From Lepas anatifera (taxonomy: Eukaryota > Arthropoda > Thecostraca > Lepadidae), in the NCBI GenBank assembly GCA_034440635.1, contig JAOTON010002243.1, positions 1,148,501 through 1,212,500 on the forward strand: 64,000 bases of DNA, given 5' to 3'. The notes under the pieces were generated by a model that was not told the origin of the DNA, made no database searches, and was given only the letters and a program-made list of their open reading frames with translations. Made by a program: the position numbers and the translations under genes. Below are positions 11,640 through 22,639 of the stretch, in pieces (the first letter of the stretch is position 1; each line of letters opens with the position of its first letter).

Positions 11640-14021
11640 TTTGAAGTTTTGTCTGAAAAATTCTAAGGAAAAGGCTGTGAAAAAGGCCTCTAAAAAGCCG
11701 AGGATGCCTTCAATATAGATATCAGGGATGTTAAATGTGACTGTATTTCTTTAGCGTTTATTTCGTTGGTACAATATAATAGAGAAGCAACCACTCGGAC
11801 ACACGGTTAGACGAGACACCCTCAGCCCGGGGTACTGGATGCAGACTATTTGCTTCCTTATCAGCGATCAAAATTACCTCCAGGGGCCTTAAGCAGTTTG
11901 CAGAAACCCCACAAATATTCCAAATCGTTCCGTCTCGTTCAATGGACCTCTGATTGCCACTGGAGCTTATGTTTCTACCAAACAAAAAAAAACCTGTGAG
12001 ATCAAATTTCGTTATACTTTAGGAACCTTCAGATAATTGAATGAACTACTAACTTTGCCAACATGATGTTTGATTGGCAAACAGGATCTCAACTGCCCAT
12101 AACTGTTCAACTATCGTTGCCTAAGAGACACGCACACTTGAAAGCGACACAGGGACTAATGCTCGGTGCTGTCTCTCGCGGGCATCGCCGGTATCGACGG
12201 CTCACTTCGGACCGAGAAGGAGAGTATCGTATAGCATTTCTCTCGTCTGACCTCGGTTTCAGGATTTCCCCAATGCCCCTGAGACATTCTGCCCCGGATC
12301 TAGTCACAATTTCCTGTTGTGAAATGCATTTTATGGTACTTTTAAAACCCGCCCCAGCGGGCTCTGTGAGCCACCTTTGCCCATTGGAGAGGGGGTTCAA
12401 ACACCCCCTCGATTTCGGCTTCTATGCTGGATAGAGAAACAAAACTGCGAAGGCTAGTGGATAGCTCAGAAGAATTCATGAAAATCTAAACCAGTCACTT
12501 TCTGACCCTGGTCAGTATTGAGGAAATGACAGGTCTCAAGAAAGCGGCAGGTCGGCGAAGAGTTTCTGGACTCTAGCATGTGACAGAGTTAAATTGGAAC
12601 AAATGTTTGGGCTCCATTCGCTTCCTCTCGTTACAGCAAATCGAATGATGTTATAATATGACTATTCTAGGTCAAAACATAAAAATGGCCTGACTTAAGG
12701 TCAGCTCAAGGTGTCTGTCAGACCTAACATAGCCAGTATGCATATCAATCGAATCGCAATAATAATGGAATAATAATAATGGTGGTCCAACATCACCTCT
12801 CAGAGGTCACAGGTCCAAACTTGGAACATGAACCCGGAGGTGAGCCCAGGATACTACGATTTGGAGTGTAAGAAAGTATTTTTAGTTTTATTTACAGAAA
12901 TGGAGCATTTTTCGGCTAATTCCCCCGTCTTCTCCCTGAATTTCCAATGCAGATGGCATGATCCTACCTAACCCTAAGACATCGATATGAAAAATCTCGG
13001 AATATGTTTTGTAGTACCCGATAGGCCCATTATGTGATGAGTTTCAGTTGGATAGATTCGTCCTATTCTTACTAATGCTATCTCAAAATTTCTTGAAGGT
13101 GAGATCACTTGGCCTGCACTGCTGACCCGACTGGAAAGGACCCAACCTTAAAATTAAGGAAAAGGTTTCGATTTGATCATGTGCCAGCACTTTGAGCTGC
13201 GTTTTTTGTGTCACCAAAAAAACCCGAGGGGGTGTTCAAACACCCCCTCCCCAACCGAGGCGCGGGTTTATTTCTTGTAGCAAGCATGTTAAAGCTCGAA
13301 TGGGTCACATAAAGCTAGGCCTACTCGATACTGCGGGAAATAGAAGCATATACAAACTGCAAACGATCAATTATATACATATACAATATACCATATGCAT
13401 ACGTAGGCTGTAGCAGTCAGAGTTGTGGGACTCGCGAGTCGGAGTCGGAGTTTAACTCAAATTCTGGCGCGTTCGAATCTGAGTTGAGTTGAGTCCAAAA
13501 ATTAGGCAGTTGAGTTGAGTTGAGTTGGTTCACACCACGTCAATGAGTTGAGTTGAGTTGTGAAGACAGCAAGTCAAATAAGTTGACGAAAGAAGTTGAC
13601 TCAGTTTGTAAATGTGCCGAATAAGTTTGAATTTGCCTACCTTTTGCAAACATTTTTTAATCTCCTTTGAATACCTTTTCCTCCAGCGTTTCAATTATTT
13701 CAACCAAAGTTTTAATTGGTTTGGATATATTAAATTAATTATACAGTTCAATTGGTTCAATTGCTTATTTTAAAGGCCCATCCGGTCTGAAGAAATCTCT
13801 AGGCACAAATAATACATGTACTCGAAAAATTAAGCAGGCTCCTAACTCTGGCCTTGTCAAGAGGTGGAACGGACGGCAAAATGCATTTCAAATATCTCAA
13901 AACTCCTCATCATCAATATCCAGCATTACTTCTTTTCAACCACCACTCACAGTTAGCAGAGACACTCAAACGTGCCACCAATCTAATAAAAGAATAAGCA
14001 CAGGCAAGAGTGCGCCACTGC
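11640..14021. repeat. Block duplicated in inverse orientation at 51189-54912
   Basis: The two blocks align end to end in opposite orientation: the stretch ending near 11990 with 54600-54800, the TTAA-type element at 12342-13271 with 53300-54240, the flank with the octamer gtagcagt/actgctac, and the left ~600 bp of the P-type transposon. The copies differ by scattered substitutions and by a mariner insertion present only in the second block, so the duplication is not recent. Confidence 0.85.
12342..13271. repeat. TTAA-type AGGTCA-rich element
   Basis: The left end is TTAA then aacccgccccagcggg; the right end is ccgaggcgcgggttta (TTAA degraded to TTTA). Inverted sub-terminal blocks ggggttcaaacacccc and gtgttcaaacaccccctc lie just inside each end. 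Its duplicate in inverse orientation is at 53300-54240. Non-coding. Confidence 0.65.
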
Positions 14022-15091
14022 TGTCATTGACGAACAAGTTTAAACAAGGATAGGCTCAAGCTGAAGTAGCTTCAGGGCAAAACATTGTAGAAGTCACGTG
14101 ATAATTCATAAGGTGATGTGAGTATTTCTAAACTACATATGACATTCTTTCTTTTGTCTTTAATGCGCCGTCTGCAGCTGCGGCTTTAATTTTGTCTATT
14201 AAAAGCAGTTGGTACTGTTGGCATAAAACAGTTTGAACTCTGATTTGACATAATATTGAAATACCATTGTTGCGCGAATCAGACGTAATTATTTCTTGCT
14301 ACTGGTTTTGTCTGATTGTCGTCCGTATTTTATTTGGAAAACCGTATACATTGGCAATTATCTATCACCTGTGCTCCCATTTTGAAGCGTGATAGGTACG
14401 TGCTGTATTGGAGGATTTCAAGCTGAAAATTGCATTGGGTTTAAGAATATGAATGTATGAAATGCAATACGATACAATTTCCATTTCTATTGTCCTATGT
14501 CATACCTATATTGATATGGTGTACTATTTCCTAGGTTTTGCTGTAGGTCTTAGAATTTGCAATTGCAACCAGGTACTCTAGTAATTATAGCTTAGATTTT
14601 GGTTCAGCTCATGACATAGGAATGTTTCATTTAGCAAAATTATCTAGCATCGTTCTTGAGCAGAAGCAAAAGGCAATACCCTTATCATTCCTGAAAAAAA
14701 TAGTTTAGATCATGTTTTTACCTTGGACCTTTACTGACAGTATGGAGGTGCGATTATGTCCCTATGTTGTTGTAACCTTACCCATTTAAGTCCCTTTCCG
14801 TTCCATGTACCTGGTTAAACATGCAAGGTTTCTTTTAGAAATCATAGCGACATGGTGTGGCAGCTTTATCTGGCAGTGACAGTCTGGAAGAATAAAAAAG
14901 ATTTACATGGCTCCTGGCTATAATTAATTTTTGATTTTTCAATAAATTAATATTCAATTTATTTATCTTCAGTTTCCTGTATGACTTTCTGTACAGCTTT
15001 TCTTTTAGTTGTTTATTGGTTTATTCATTTGTTATTATCATTTGTTTGTATTATTTATCATTTATTCATATATTTTGAAACTGAGTCGAAG

Positions 15092-15278
15092 GGGATGAGG
15101 TGGCTTAGTGGATAACACCCTTGTCTTCTAAGCCACTGGTCCCGGATTCAAGTCCCGGCGGAGCCTCTGAATAAGTCGATCTAATCCCAAAAATCCCTTC
15201 CAACAGGGTGAGAGCTGGCGACGCCGTATGACCCTGGCAGCTGGTGCGTCGTTAAACCCCAACAATGATTATAAAATA
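15092..15278 (+). mobile_element. tRNA-derived SINE, copy 2, inserted in the P-type transposon
   Basis: Full head with box A-like (tggcttagtggataacacc) and box B (ggattcaagtcc), body and conserved tail as in copy 1. Perfect 15-bp target duplications gaaactgagtcgaag lie at 15077-15091 and 15279-15293. The corresponding sequence in the inverse-oriented P-type copy (near 43020) has a single such site and no SINE, which serves as an empty site. Confidence 0.93.
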
Positions 15279-15293
15279 GAAACTGAGTCGAAG

Positions 15294-16000
15294 ATTTACT
15301 CTCGGAACACTGTTGCGGATATAGACTTAAGAATAAATGAAGTGAAAATCCTGAGACTAAAGCAAATTAAATATTTAGGAACACTAATAGATGAAAACCT
15401 CAAATGGGACTCTCACATAACATCTTTATCATCCAAAATAAGTCGAAATCTCGGAATAATGAGCAGGGCAAAACATTATCTTTCAACCCGTGAACTGATG
15501 TGTCTATATAATACGTTGATATTACCTCATTTAAATTACTGTGCAATTGTTTGGGGAACAAATTACGAATCCAGACTCGACAAAATTGTTAAATTGCAAA
15601 AAGAGCAGTCAGAATTATCGCAAAGAAACCATATTTTTCTCACACCAATGATATTTTCTTAGAGTTAGGCATCCTAAAGTTCCCCGATTTGGTTTCCGAA
15701 CAAAAAGATCATAATTCTGTCAAAGGTTGTTGCTGGCTTGTCACCTCCTATTCTGAGTTCACTTTTCCGTCGTCAAAATCCAGGGATAACCAGGTTGGTT
15801 CAACATTTTGAAATTCCCCTTACTCCAATTAATTATCGTAGATTTTCCCTTTCATATACAGCTCCGAGTGCATGGAACGAAATTATATGCTCGCTGTTTC
15901 CCAATATTGATGATGTGCCCCTGAACAAGGCTACTCTAAAAAACAAATTAGAAACTTCTACCTCCTGAAATATCGCAGAGATAATGAATAGTCAAACGTG
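15294..16000 (+). pseudogene. LINE reverse-transcriptase C-terminal region, 5'-truncated and frameshifted
   Basis: Encodes the thumb/C-terminal part of a CR1/Jockey-group reverse transcriptase (IKYLGTLIDENLKWDSHI, then LILPHLNYCAIVWG). After frameshifts near 15600-15730 comes the usual C-terminal segment (SLSYTAPSAWNEI). It ends at a stop at about 15968. The catalytic palm is absent. It starts immediately after the SINE's downstream target duplication. P-type sequence resumes at about 16648, so roughly 1.35 kb of foreign DNA is present. Related to, but distinct from, the longer LINE at 19451-22443. Confidence 0.85.
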
Positions 16001-17239
16001 CTGTGGTGCTATAGTGCTTGCGTGTGTACGTGTGAATGAGCCGTGCGTGAGTCTCTGTTGGTGCGTGTGAAAAACGTTTGTTTCTTTTTTTTGTATGTAT
16101 GTGCATGGTTATGAGTGTCATCACTTATCTTCGAATTTCGTCTTTTGTTTTTGTTTCGTGGTGATCTTTCTTAGTAAATCCCCGCTTCCTTGTCATTCGC
16201 CTTACAACTATCACTTTCCCCGCAAATCCCCTTCAGTCAACCCCTGTTTTCTAGTAGATGTTACTAGTTCGTCTACCTGTCTGCTAGATTCCAGGGAATT
16301 ACTAACTTAAATCCGCATGGGGTAGTCTGCATGGAAATGAGCACTAACACTAAACGATTAGGGTGTGATCAGTCTCTCTTTTTATTAACAGTGGGTTAAT
16401 GGTCGAGGCTTTTGTAGCATTTTACAGAAGCCTTCTTTAAGCAACCTTTTTTATAACAATTACTTAAATAGTAACACAGTTGTTTTTTGCTATCTTATGT
16501 TTTTGCTTCATTTCCTAGCAGGGCGTGCCGCGACTCGTTTAAATTTATGTTTCTGGTGTTAACGTAAGGGTGCTGTTGTCGTTGGGATCGCGGTGGGGGC
16601 ACGCCTGGCTGCCTTTTAAAATGGGGTGGCGGACCTTTTAGAAAAAAGATTGAGTTGAGTTGAGCCGTGAGTTGAGTCGGAGTTGAGTCGGGAGGATTTA
16701 ACCTTGAGTCGGAGTTGAGCCGGCTCACTGAACTCTTGACAATGAGTTGAGTCAGAGTTGAGTCGACCACTCTCAGCACATTAGTTGAGTTGAGTCGACT
16801 CAAGAAAATTCTGAAACGCACAACTCTGGTAGCAGTTTGCGCTGAGTTAAATTCTGCCCATAGGCCAGCAATGTAAGACTTAAGTATAGTAAGTTTCATT
16901 TCAAAATGGAACGAAACATCACAATTTCACATAATTTAAGGCTGAAATAGGAACACGAAGTCACTGGTTGAAACATATGAGATAAGGCTATATTTTTTCC
17001 TTGTAGCCCGATTTATTTTACCGGGACCGATGCCGAGACCACGTTAGGACTTGCCGGGACAAGTCGAGGCCTGCCGGCGCCGGGACCAAAGTTTAGAAAA
17101 AGTAGAACCTCTTATAACCACAGAGTCTGTATTTTCCACAAGAAGCCTGCCAAGAACTCCAGGATTCAGCTTCAAAAATTAATTGGAGTAAATTCTTCAA
17201 GCACCAGTTGTCTAAATTTCTTGAATCGATTCTGATTTT

Positions 17240-17640
17240 TAACATCTGGAGAACAGGAGGCGCCACTGCAATGTCTGACGCGGCAGGCATGCCTAGTTCC
17301 ATCCACACAGCTGTCCGCCGCGGCCACCGACGCTGAAAGCGCTGCCACTCGGCGCCGCAGCCCCCTCGGCGATCTCATGCGCACCGCTCTCGTTCTGATT
17401 CGGGCGACGACTGATCCGTCCGAGGTTGAAACGACCCCGGAGAGTCGTCTCAAACTGGCCTGCTCTGCAGTTGCTGCCGCCGCCGCTGTTAGACGCAGTA
17501 TGGCGGCCGCCATAATGTCCTTAGCCGCCGCCATATTGGCTGTAGTCGCACCTGGTGCATCGAAACGAGCGTCCTTTTGTCCTATTTTCGAAAACTGGGA
17601 CTCGCCAGAACAAAGTCTTGCTGAATTACTAAGGTGAAAT
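17240..17640. promoter_or_regulatory. CpG-rich patch with YY1-like motifs
   Basis: GC- and CpG-rich compared with its surroundings, with atggcggccgcc at about 17500 and gccgccgccatattggc at about 17527, which contain YY1-type ATGGCGGC/GCCGCCAT cores. An open frame of 86 codons (17377-17637, Ala-rich) overlaps but resembles nothing I know. The left edge (acatctggagaacaggag...) is shared with 23395-23440, so part of it is repetitive. A promoter role is inference only. Confidence 0.3.
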
Positions 17641-17817
17641 CCCACTGATCGAACCATGGTACGCTTGTTATAAGTTTCCTACATGTCTGGAGCTTCTCAA
17701 AGTCAGGTGACGGCGTTGGAGGGCATCCACTTTCTTCCCATAGTTCGTTAAAACCTTTGGGTGTAAACGGTGAAGGAAAACTAGTGGTGCAGGATGTTGA
17801 TCAGTTTCTTGTAAGCA

Positions 17818-17820
<3 letters not shown>

Positions 17821-17858
<38 letters not shown>
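17821..17858. repeat. (AT)n microsatellite
   Basis: Nineteen AT units. Its right flank (aagttatagactgttgtaat) is repeated at the centre of the palindrome downstream. Confidence 0.97.
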
Positions 17859-17860
<2 letters not shown>

Positions 17861-17896
17861 TTATAGACTGTTGTAATTTTGCAGCTTTGGAAAATT

Positions 17897-17971
17897 GCTC
17901 CTAAGCTGGGACTCGAACCCAGGTCTCCGGATTTCCGGCCCGGCATGCTAACCACTACACCACTCAGGAGC
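17897..17971 (-). tRNA. tRNA-like sequence, probably a tRNA pseudogene or SINE head
   Basis: On the minus strand a cloverleaf can be drawn. A 7-bp acceptor stem (gctcctg with taggagc, one G-U pair), a D-arm containing box A (tggtgtagtggttagcatgcc), and a perfect 5-bp T-stem (ctggg/cccag) with loop ttcgagt (box B) are all present. The anticodon loop would be ccggaaa with C at position 33 instead of the near-universal T, and the apparent GGA anticodon lacks the long variable arm expected of tRNA-Ser. I therefore doubt a functional tRNA. Confidence 0.5.
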
Positions 17972-18005
17972 CTGAATTTTCCTTTCAAGCTTGCGTATTT
18001 ATACT

Positions 18006-18186
18006 TAATTTATCGGCAGTTGTTTTACTGGGGCATTCTCATGCCAGTCAGGTCTCAGTGTACCTCCAGTATTGATATATAAGTTATAGACTGTTGTAAT
18101 TTACAACAGTCTATAACTTATATATCAATACTGGAGGTACACTGAGACCTGACTGGCATGAGAATGCCCCAGTAAAACAACTGCCG

Positions 18187-18194
<8 letters not shown>
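18006..18194. repeat. Perfect palindrome, 94-bp arms with 1-nt centre
   Basis: Bases 18006-18099 are the exact reverse complement of 18101-18194, with the centre at T18100. The arms contain catgccagtcaggtctcagt and end in an AT microsatellite on the right. No mismatch was found by eye. It is either a very recent fold-back or an artefact of assembly. Confidence 0.95.

Positions 18195-18270
<76 letters not shown>
18195..18270. repeat. (AT)n microsatellite
   Basis: About 38 AT units abutting the right arm of the palindrome. Confidence 0.97.
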
Positions 18271-18271
<1 letters not shown>

Positions 18272-18669
18272 CCTTGATTTGTGCAGATCTGTGTTGCATT
18301 GTGACATCTGTCTGCTGCCCTGAGAACTGTATCCTACCTACCTGCCCTGGCTTGACTGGTTATTTGATGCCTTCAATAGCCTGAAATAACTTTAATGAGA
18401 CTGTATCACTGCTATTTTCTGATGTCAGATCTTGGGCTGCCGCTGTCTGCTGCAATGACCTACTGTTCAAATTAATGATGATTGGAAAATGTAGGTAGTT
18501 ATTGTACGTTAATGTTGATTTTCGGTGCTTATTTGCTAACAGGTTACATATTGATACCTGTTGTTATACTCACCAGTTACAAGACCACTGATCTTGGCAG
18601 CTTTCTCTCTTCTCTGGGGAACTTACACCTTTGTCCTCTTAACACCCATGGATCTTCATCATTCACCTT

Positions 18670-19105
18670 CTGGCATGTAGCATTGCCATAATTACCATAG
18701 TACCTTTCCACCCACTGACAGTCCTTGACTGGCGGGAGCTGCTGATTTCCGCGGCACTCCGCGGCACTGTTCCTGCCTGTCATTGTTAAGCACCTTTTTC
18801 AACGTAGCGTTACCGTAATTACCATACAATAATGCCTTTCTACCCACTAACGTCCTTGACTAGCTAGTCCTTGACTGGTGGGAGCTGCTGATTTCCGCGG
18901 CATTCCGCGGCACTGTTCCTGCCTGTCATTGTAAGCACCTTTTTTGAATGTAGCATTGCCATCATTATCCTACAATAATACATTTCCACCCACTAACAGT
19001 CCTTGACTGACTACCCTGCTTGACTGATCCATTGACTGACCCTTGACTGGCGGGAGCTGCTGATTTCCGCGGCACTCCGCGGCACGGTTCCTGCCTGTCA
19101 TTATT
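18670..19105. repeat. Three tandem ~145-185-bp units
   Basis: Each unit contains ccttgactgg.gggagctgct, then gatttccgcggcactccgcg (a GC-rich inverted repeat), then gttcctgcctgtcatt, then a tag.attgccat segment. The ccgcggcactccgcgg core is at about 18745, 18894 and 19066. Small insertions differ between units. Confidence 0.9.
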
Positions 19106-19450
19106 AGCATTAAAAATTAATTTCACTCATTAAGGAATTATGCAACCCTCAGCCTTGCGAATTATCTCTTCTCATCATTTGTGAATCATATTAAAACAAA
19201 CATAAAATGTATAGCAAGTCTTTATTATTAATTTGCATGCGTAAATTAAAACCTAAAATAATAACAGAACTTTCCAGTAATTAGACTTGTACTGCGATTT
19301 AGATTTTGGAGATTCTGGTCCGTACCATTCTCTGAACTCCGGTCTTGAAGCGAAATCGTCTTCGAATAGGTGATTTTCTTATTCCTAGGCGGCGTATCTG
19401 ATTCGCTTTAGGTCTTTTAGGCACTGTTTTATGAGATCCTGGTTAATTGA

Positions 19451-22443
19451 ATGAATAATTATGGACTGGAATTCCAAGATAGGACGATTGATCCCTTTGC
19501 TTCCCTGACAGTGGACGACAACTTAGGAGCTCACTATGATTTTGATAGAATAAGATCCATTTGTTCTTATTACTCACCCTCGAGATTGGGCGGTCAGTTT
19601 TCATCGAACCAGCTCAATTTTTGTATTTTTCATTTAAACATCAGATCGCTTTTGAACAAGCATAATGAGCTTTGTGATTTACTTAAAGAGATAGGTATTC
19701 CCTTTCATGTGATAGCAATTTCTGAAACTTGGATTAACAAAGAGCTTGAAAATTTATTTATAATTCCCTCATATAAAGCTTATTTTTCTCGTCGTGTCGG
19801 CAAAAGGCGAGGGGGTGCAGGCATTTATGTAAAAGAGGATTTATTGCCTACCCAGTTACATTGACCGTCATTCTCAATTGCCGAAGTAGTATGTGTCAGT
19901 GCGAAAACTCAAGACAAGTCGTTCGTCGTCTGCCAAATGTACAAAGCACCAAACACAGATAAATCCAAATTTATTGAAGAATTGAATATTTGTCTCGAAT
20001 GGCTACAACAACTTAATAAGACTATATATATAACTGGTGACTTTAACTTCGATCTAATTTCCATCGAAACTGACTCTTGGGCTCGCAGTTTCTTTTTATC
20101 CATGTGTTCCTTTGGATTTCTCCCAACGATTTCTAAAACAACGCGACACCAGGCGAACTCGGACAGTCTACTCGACAATATATTTTCTAATAGCCTAGAA
20201 ATCGTGGAAGTCTGGTGTTCTAGTATCTGACATTGCAGATCATTTCCCTGTAATGCTGAACACCAACAATGAAGTTAAGGTAAAGAAATCAATTCCAAAA
20301 TTAACTTGCTTTGATTACCGTAGAATAAAGGAACTTAATTCTTTCTTAAGCGCTGAACTAGTTTGTATTGAAAATGAAATCGACCCAAACTTTCTCGCTA
20401 CAACCATCATAAATAGCTGCAATAAAGGTATTGAAAAGCTCTCACGCCAAATTTGCCGTAACAGGAAAACGGAACCAAGAAAACCGTGGATTTCACCTGG
20501 GATTTTATCCTCAATAAATGTTAAAAACCAACTCTACATTAAATCTTTAAAATCAAAATGTGAGGCAGATAAGCAACAATACAATAAATACAAAAATGTT
20601 CTGATTGGAATTATCCGTAAAGCTAAGAAACACTACTATGAGACAGAATTTGAGAAATGTAAGACTGACTCGAAACAAACTTGGAAAACCATAAATGAGT
20701 TAAGAAATAGCCGAAGTAATGGTAATGATATCCCGGAAACAATTCATACTACAAACGGAGTGAAAATACAGGATAGTGAAGGGAAAGCTGACGCCTTTAA
20801 TAATTTTTTTCAGTACTATTGGAACAAAACTACAAGAAAAAATCACACCTTCCCCCACCAATCCCCTAGATCTAGTCAATGACTGTGAAAATGAAATGGA
20901 GCTTAGGCTTACAGGTGAAGAAGAAGTAAGTAGATTAATTGAAAATATGAAAATGTGGGAGCTGGTTGTGATGGCATTAATAGCAAAATTCTCAAGAATG
21001 CATATAGAAGCATAATACAGCATCTAGTGAAACTATTTAATGCATGTCTTACCACAGGAGTATTTCCCGATGCCTTAAAAATAGCAGTTATAAAGCCTAT
21101 CTTTAAGGCTGGCGATCGTCATGTTGTTACCAACTGTAGACCCATTAGTATTCTTCCCGCAATATCAAAAATTCTTGAAGAACTTCTTCACTGCCGAATT
21201 ATGGAACATCTTGAAATAAATCAACTCATACACAATAACCAATTCGGATTCCAAAAAAATCGTTCAACATTTATGCCTATACTTCTGCTCCAAGACTTTG
21301 TTACTAAGGCTTTTAGAAAGGGGAACTTGTACTGGGGGTATTTTTGGATTTAAGAAAAGCATTTGACACCGTGGATTATAACATTTTTCTGGGAAAAGCA
21401 AAAAAATATGGAATAAAAGGTAAATATTTAGAAATTCTCTCTTCATATCTATCCAATAGGAAACAATGTGCTCAAGTAGAAAACAAAACGTCAGAATATA
21501 TAAAAGTTAATATGGCAGTCCCGCAGGGGTCTATACTTGGGCCCCTGTTGTTCATTATATATGTTAATGATCTTCCGCTTATCGGTGAAAATGCACTATA
21601 TCTCTCCTATGCTGATGATACGGCCCTGCTCTTCAAACACAAAGATCCAGAAATACTTAAATCGAACGTCAATGAAACTCTCTTGCGGCTTTCAGACTGG
21701 TTCTGTGCAAACTATTTGTCTCTCAACCTTGAAAAAACCTTCACGCAACATTACTCGCCTTATCCCAAAAACTTTCACTTAAACATAAAAATAGGCCAGC
21801 ATGCAATTGAAGAAAAAGAGGAGATTAAGTATCTCGGGATGATTTTCGATAAGCAACTAAAGCTTTCTGGGCATATAAATCATATTTCTAAAATAATAAG
21901 TCGAAACATTGGCATTATTTGTAGGATTTGATACTTTATTTCAGATCGTATAGCACTTCTCCTTTACTATGCATTAATTCAACCTTACCTTAACTATTGC
22001 TGTCTCATCTGGGGTGTGAATTACTCATCTCAACTCTACAAAATTAACATCCTCCAAAAAAAGCCGTTCGACTCCTTGAAAGAATATACGTCCCTGGAAG
22101 CTCAGAACCAGTTTTCAAAAAGTACTCGATCCTCAAAGTGTCTGAAATCGCAAAAACGCAAATGTTAATTGTAGTTCATAAATTCCTTATTGGTCAGCTT
22201 CCTGAAGCCATACAAAATTTGTTTTGGCTCAGGGAACCGGGGTATCGTGAGGTAAGAAGAACCCCCCTACTGGATCAACCATTCTCAAATAGGAATTACC
22301 GCCTTTTCACGACCCCTTGCTTGGCCCCGAAGTTGTGGAACAGTATATTTTCCGATAAATTCCAATTTGTTGAGGAAATCCCAAGAAGTAAACTAATTAT
22401 CAAGAGAATGTTGAAACAATATTTCATCAGTCAAAGTCAATAA
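19451..22443 (+). pseudogene. Non-LTR retrotransposon ORF2 (endonuclease plus reverse transcriptase), decayed
   Basis: Collinear remains of an APE-type endonuclease and reverse transcriptase of the CR1/Jockey group. Endonuclease motifs: FHLNIRSLLNKHNEL, AISETWI, RGGAGIYVKEDL (19451-19864), then after an in-frame stop at 19862, GDFNFDL and SLLDNIFSN (19937-20230). A linker follows (20253-20882). The RT fingers hold RPISILPAISK (20955-21353). The palm holds DLRKAFDTVDY, PQGSILGPLLF and YADD (21344-21931), then IKYLG and the C-terminal domain (22138-22443). At least five frameshifts (near 20225, 20820, 20955, 21345 and 22065) and two stops (19862, about 21929) break it. It cannot encode a working protein. 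The full domain order is preserved, so this was a near full-length ORF2 insertion; ORF1 is not recognisable upstream. Confidence 0.93.
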
Positions 22444-22639
22444 AATATTAAATTTAGAAAGCTTATAGTTCATTTGAATGAGTAGAACAATACTAAATAA
22501 ACAACGAGTACAAAAATAAATTGTATGGCTTCAGTGCTCTCCAAAATATATACAGTTCTTGAATGACTTGAACATGCTTAGAAATATCAACCACGTATTC
22601 AGTCAGCGTATGCTTAAACTTAAATTTAGTCATGTTCCC

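Larger units (their letters stand above)
13418..16828. mobile_element. P-superfamily-like transposon, internally deleted non-autonomous copy
   Basis: The ends are 10-bp perfect terminal inverted repeats: CAGAGTTGTG at 13418-13427 and CACAACTCTG at 16819-16828. The flanks are identical octamers GTAGCAGT at 13410-13417 and 16829-16836. The sub-terminal regions (13434-13570 and 16648-16810) are arrays of GAGTT/GAGTC. The body matches both ends of the larger copy at 42844-51791, which carries P/THAP9-type transposase remnants, but lacks its ~6.5 kb middle. The junction is at 14011-14021. It also contains a SINE (15092-15278) and a LINE fragment (15294-16000). Assignment to the P superfamily rests on 8-bp duplications plus the transposase in the longer copy. 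Confidence 0.85.
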
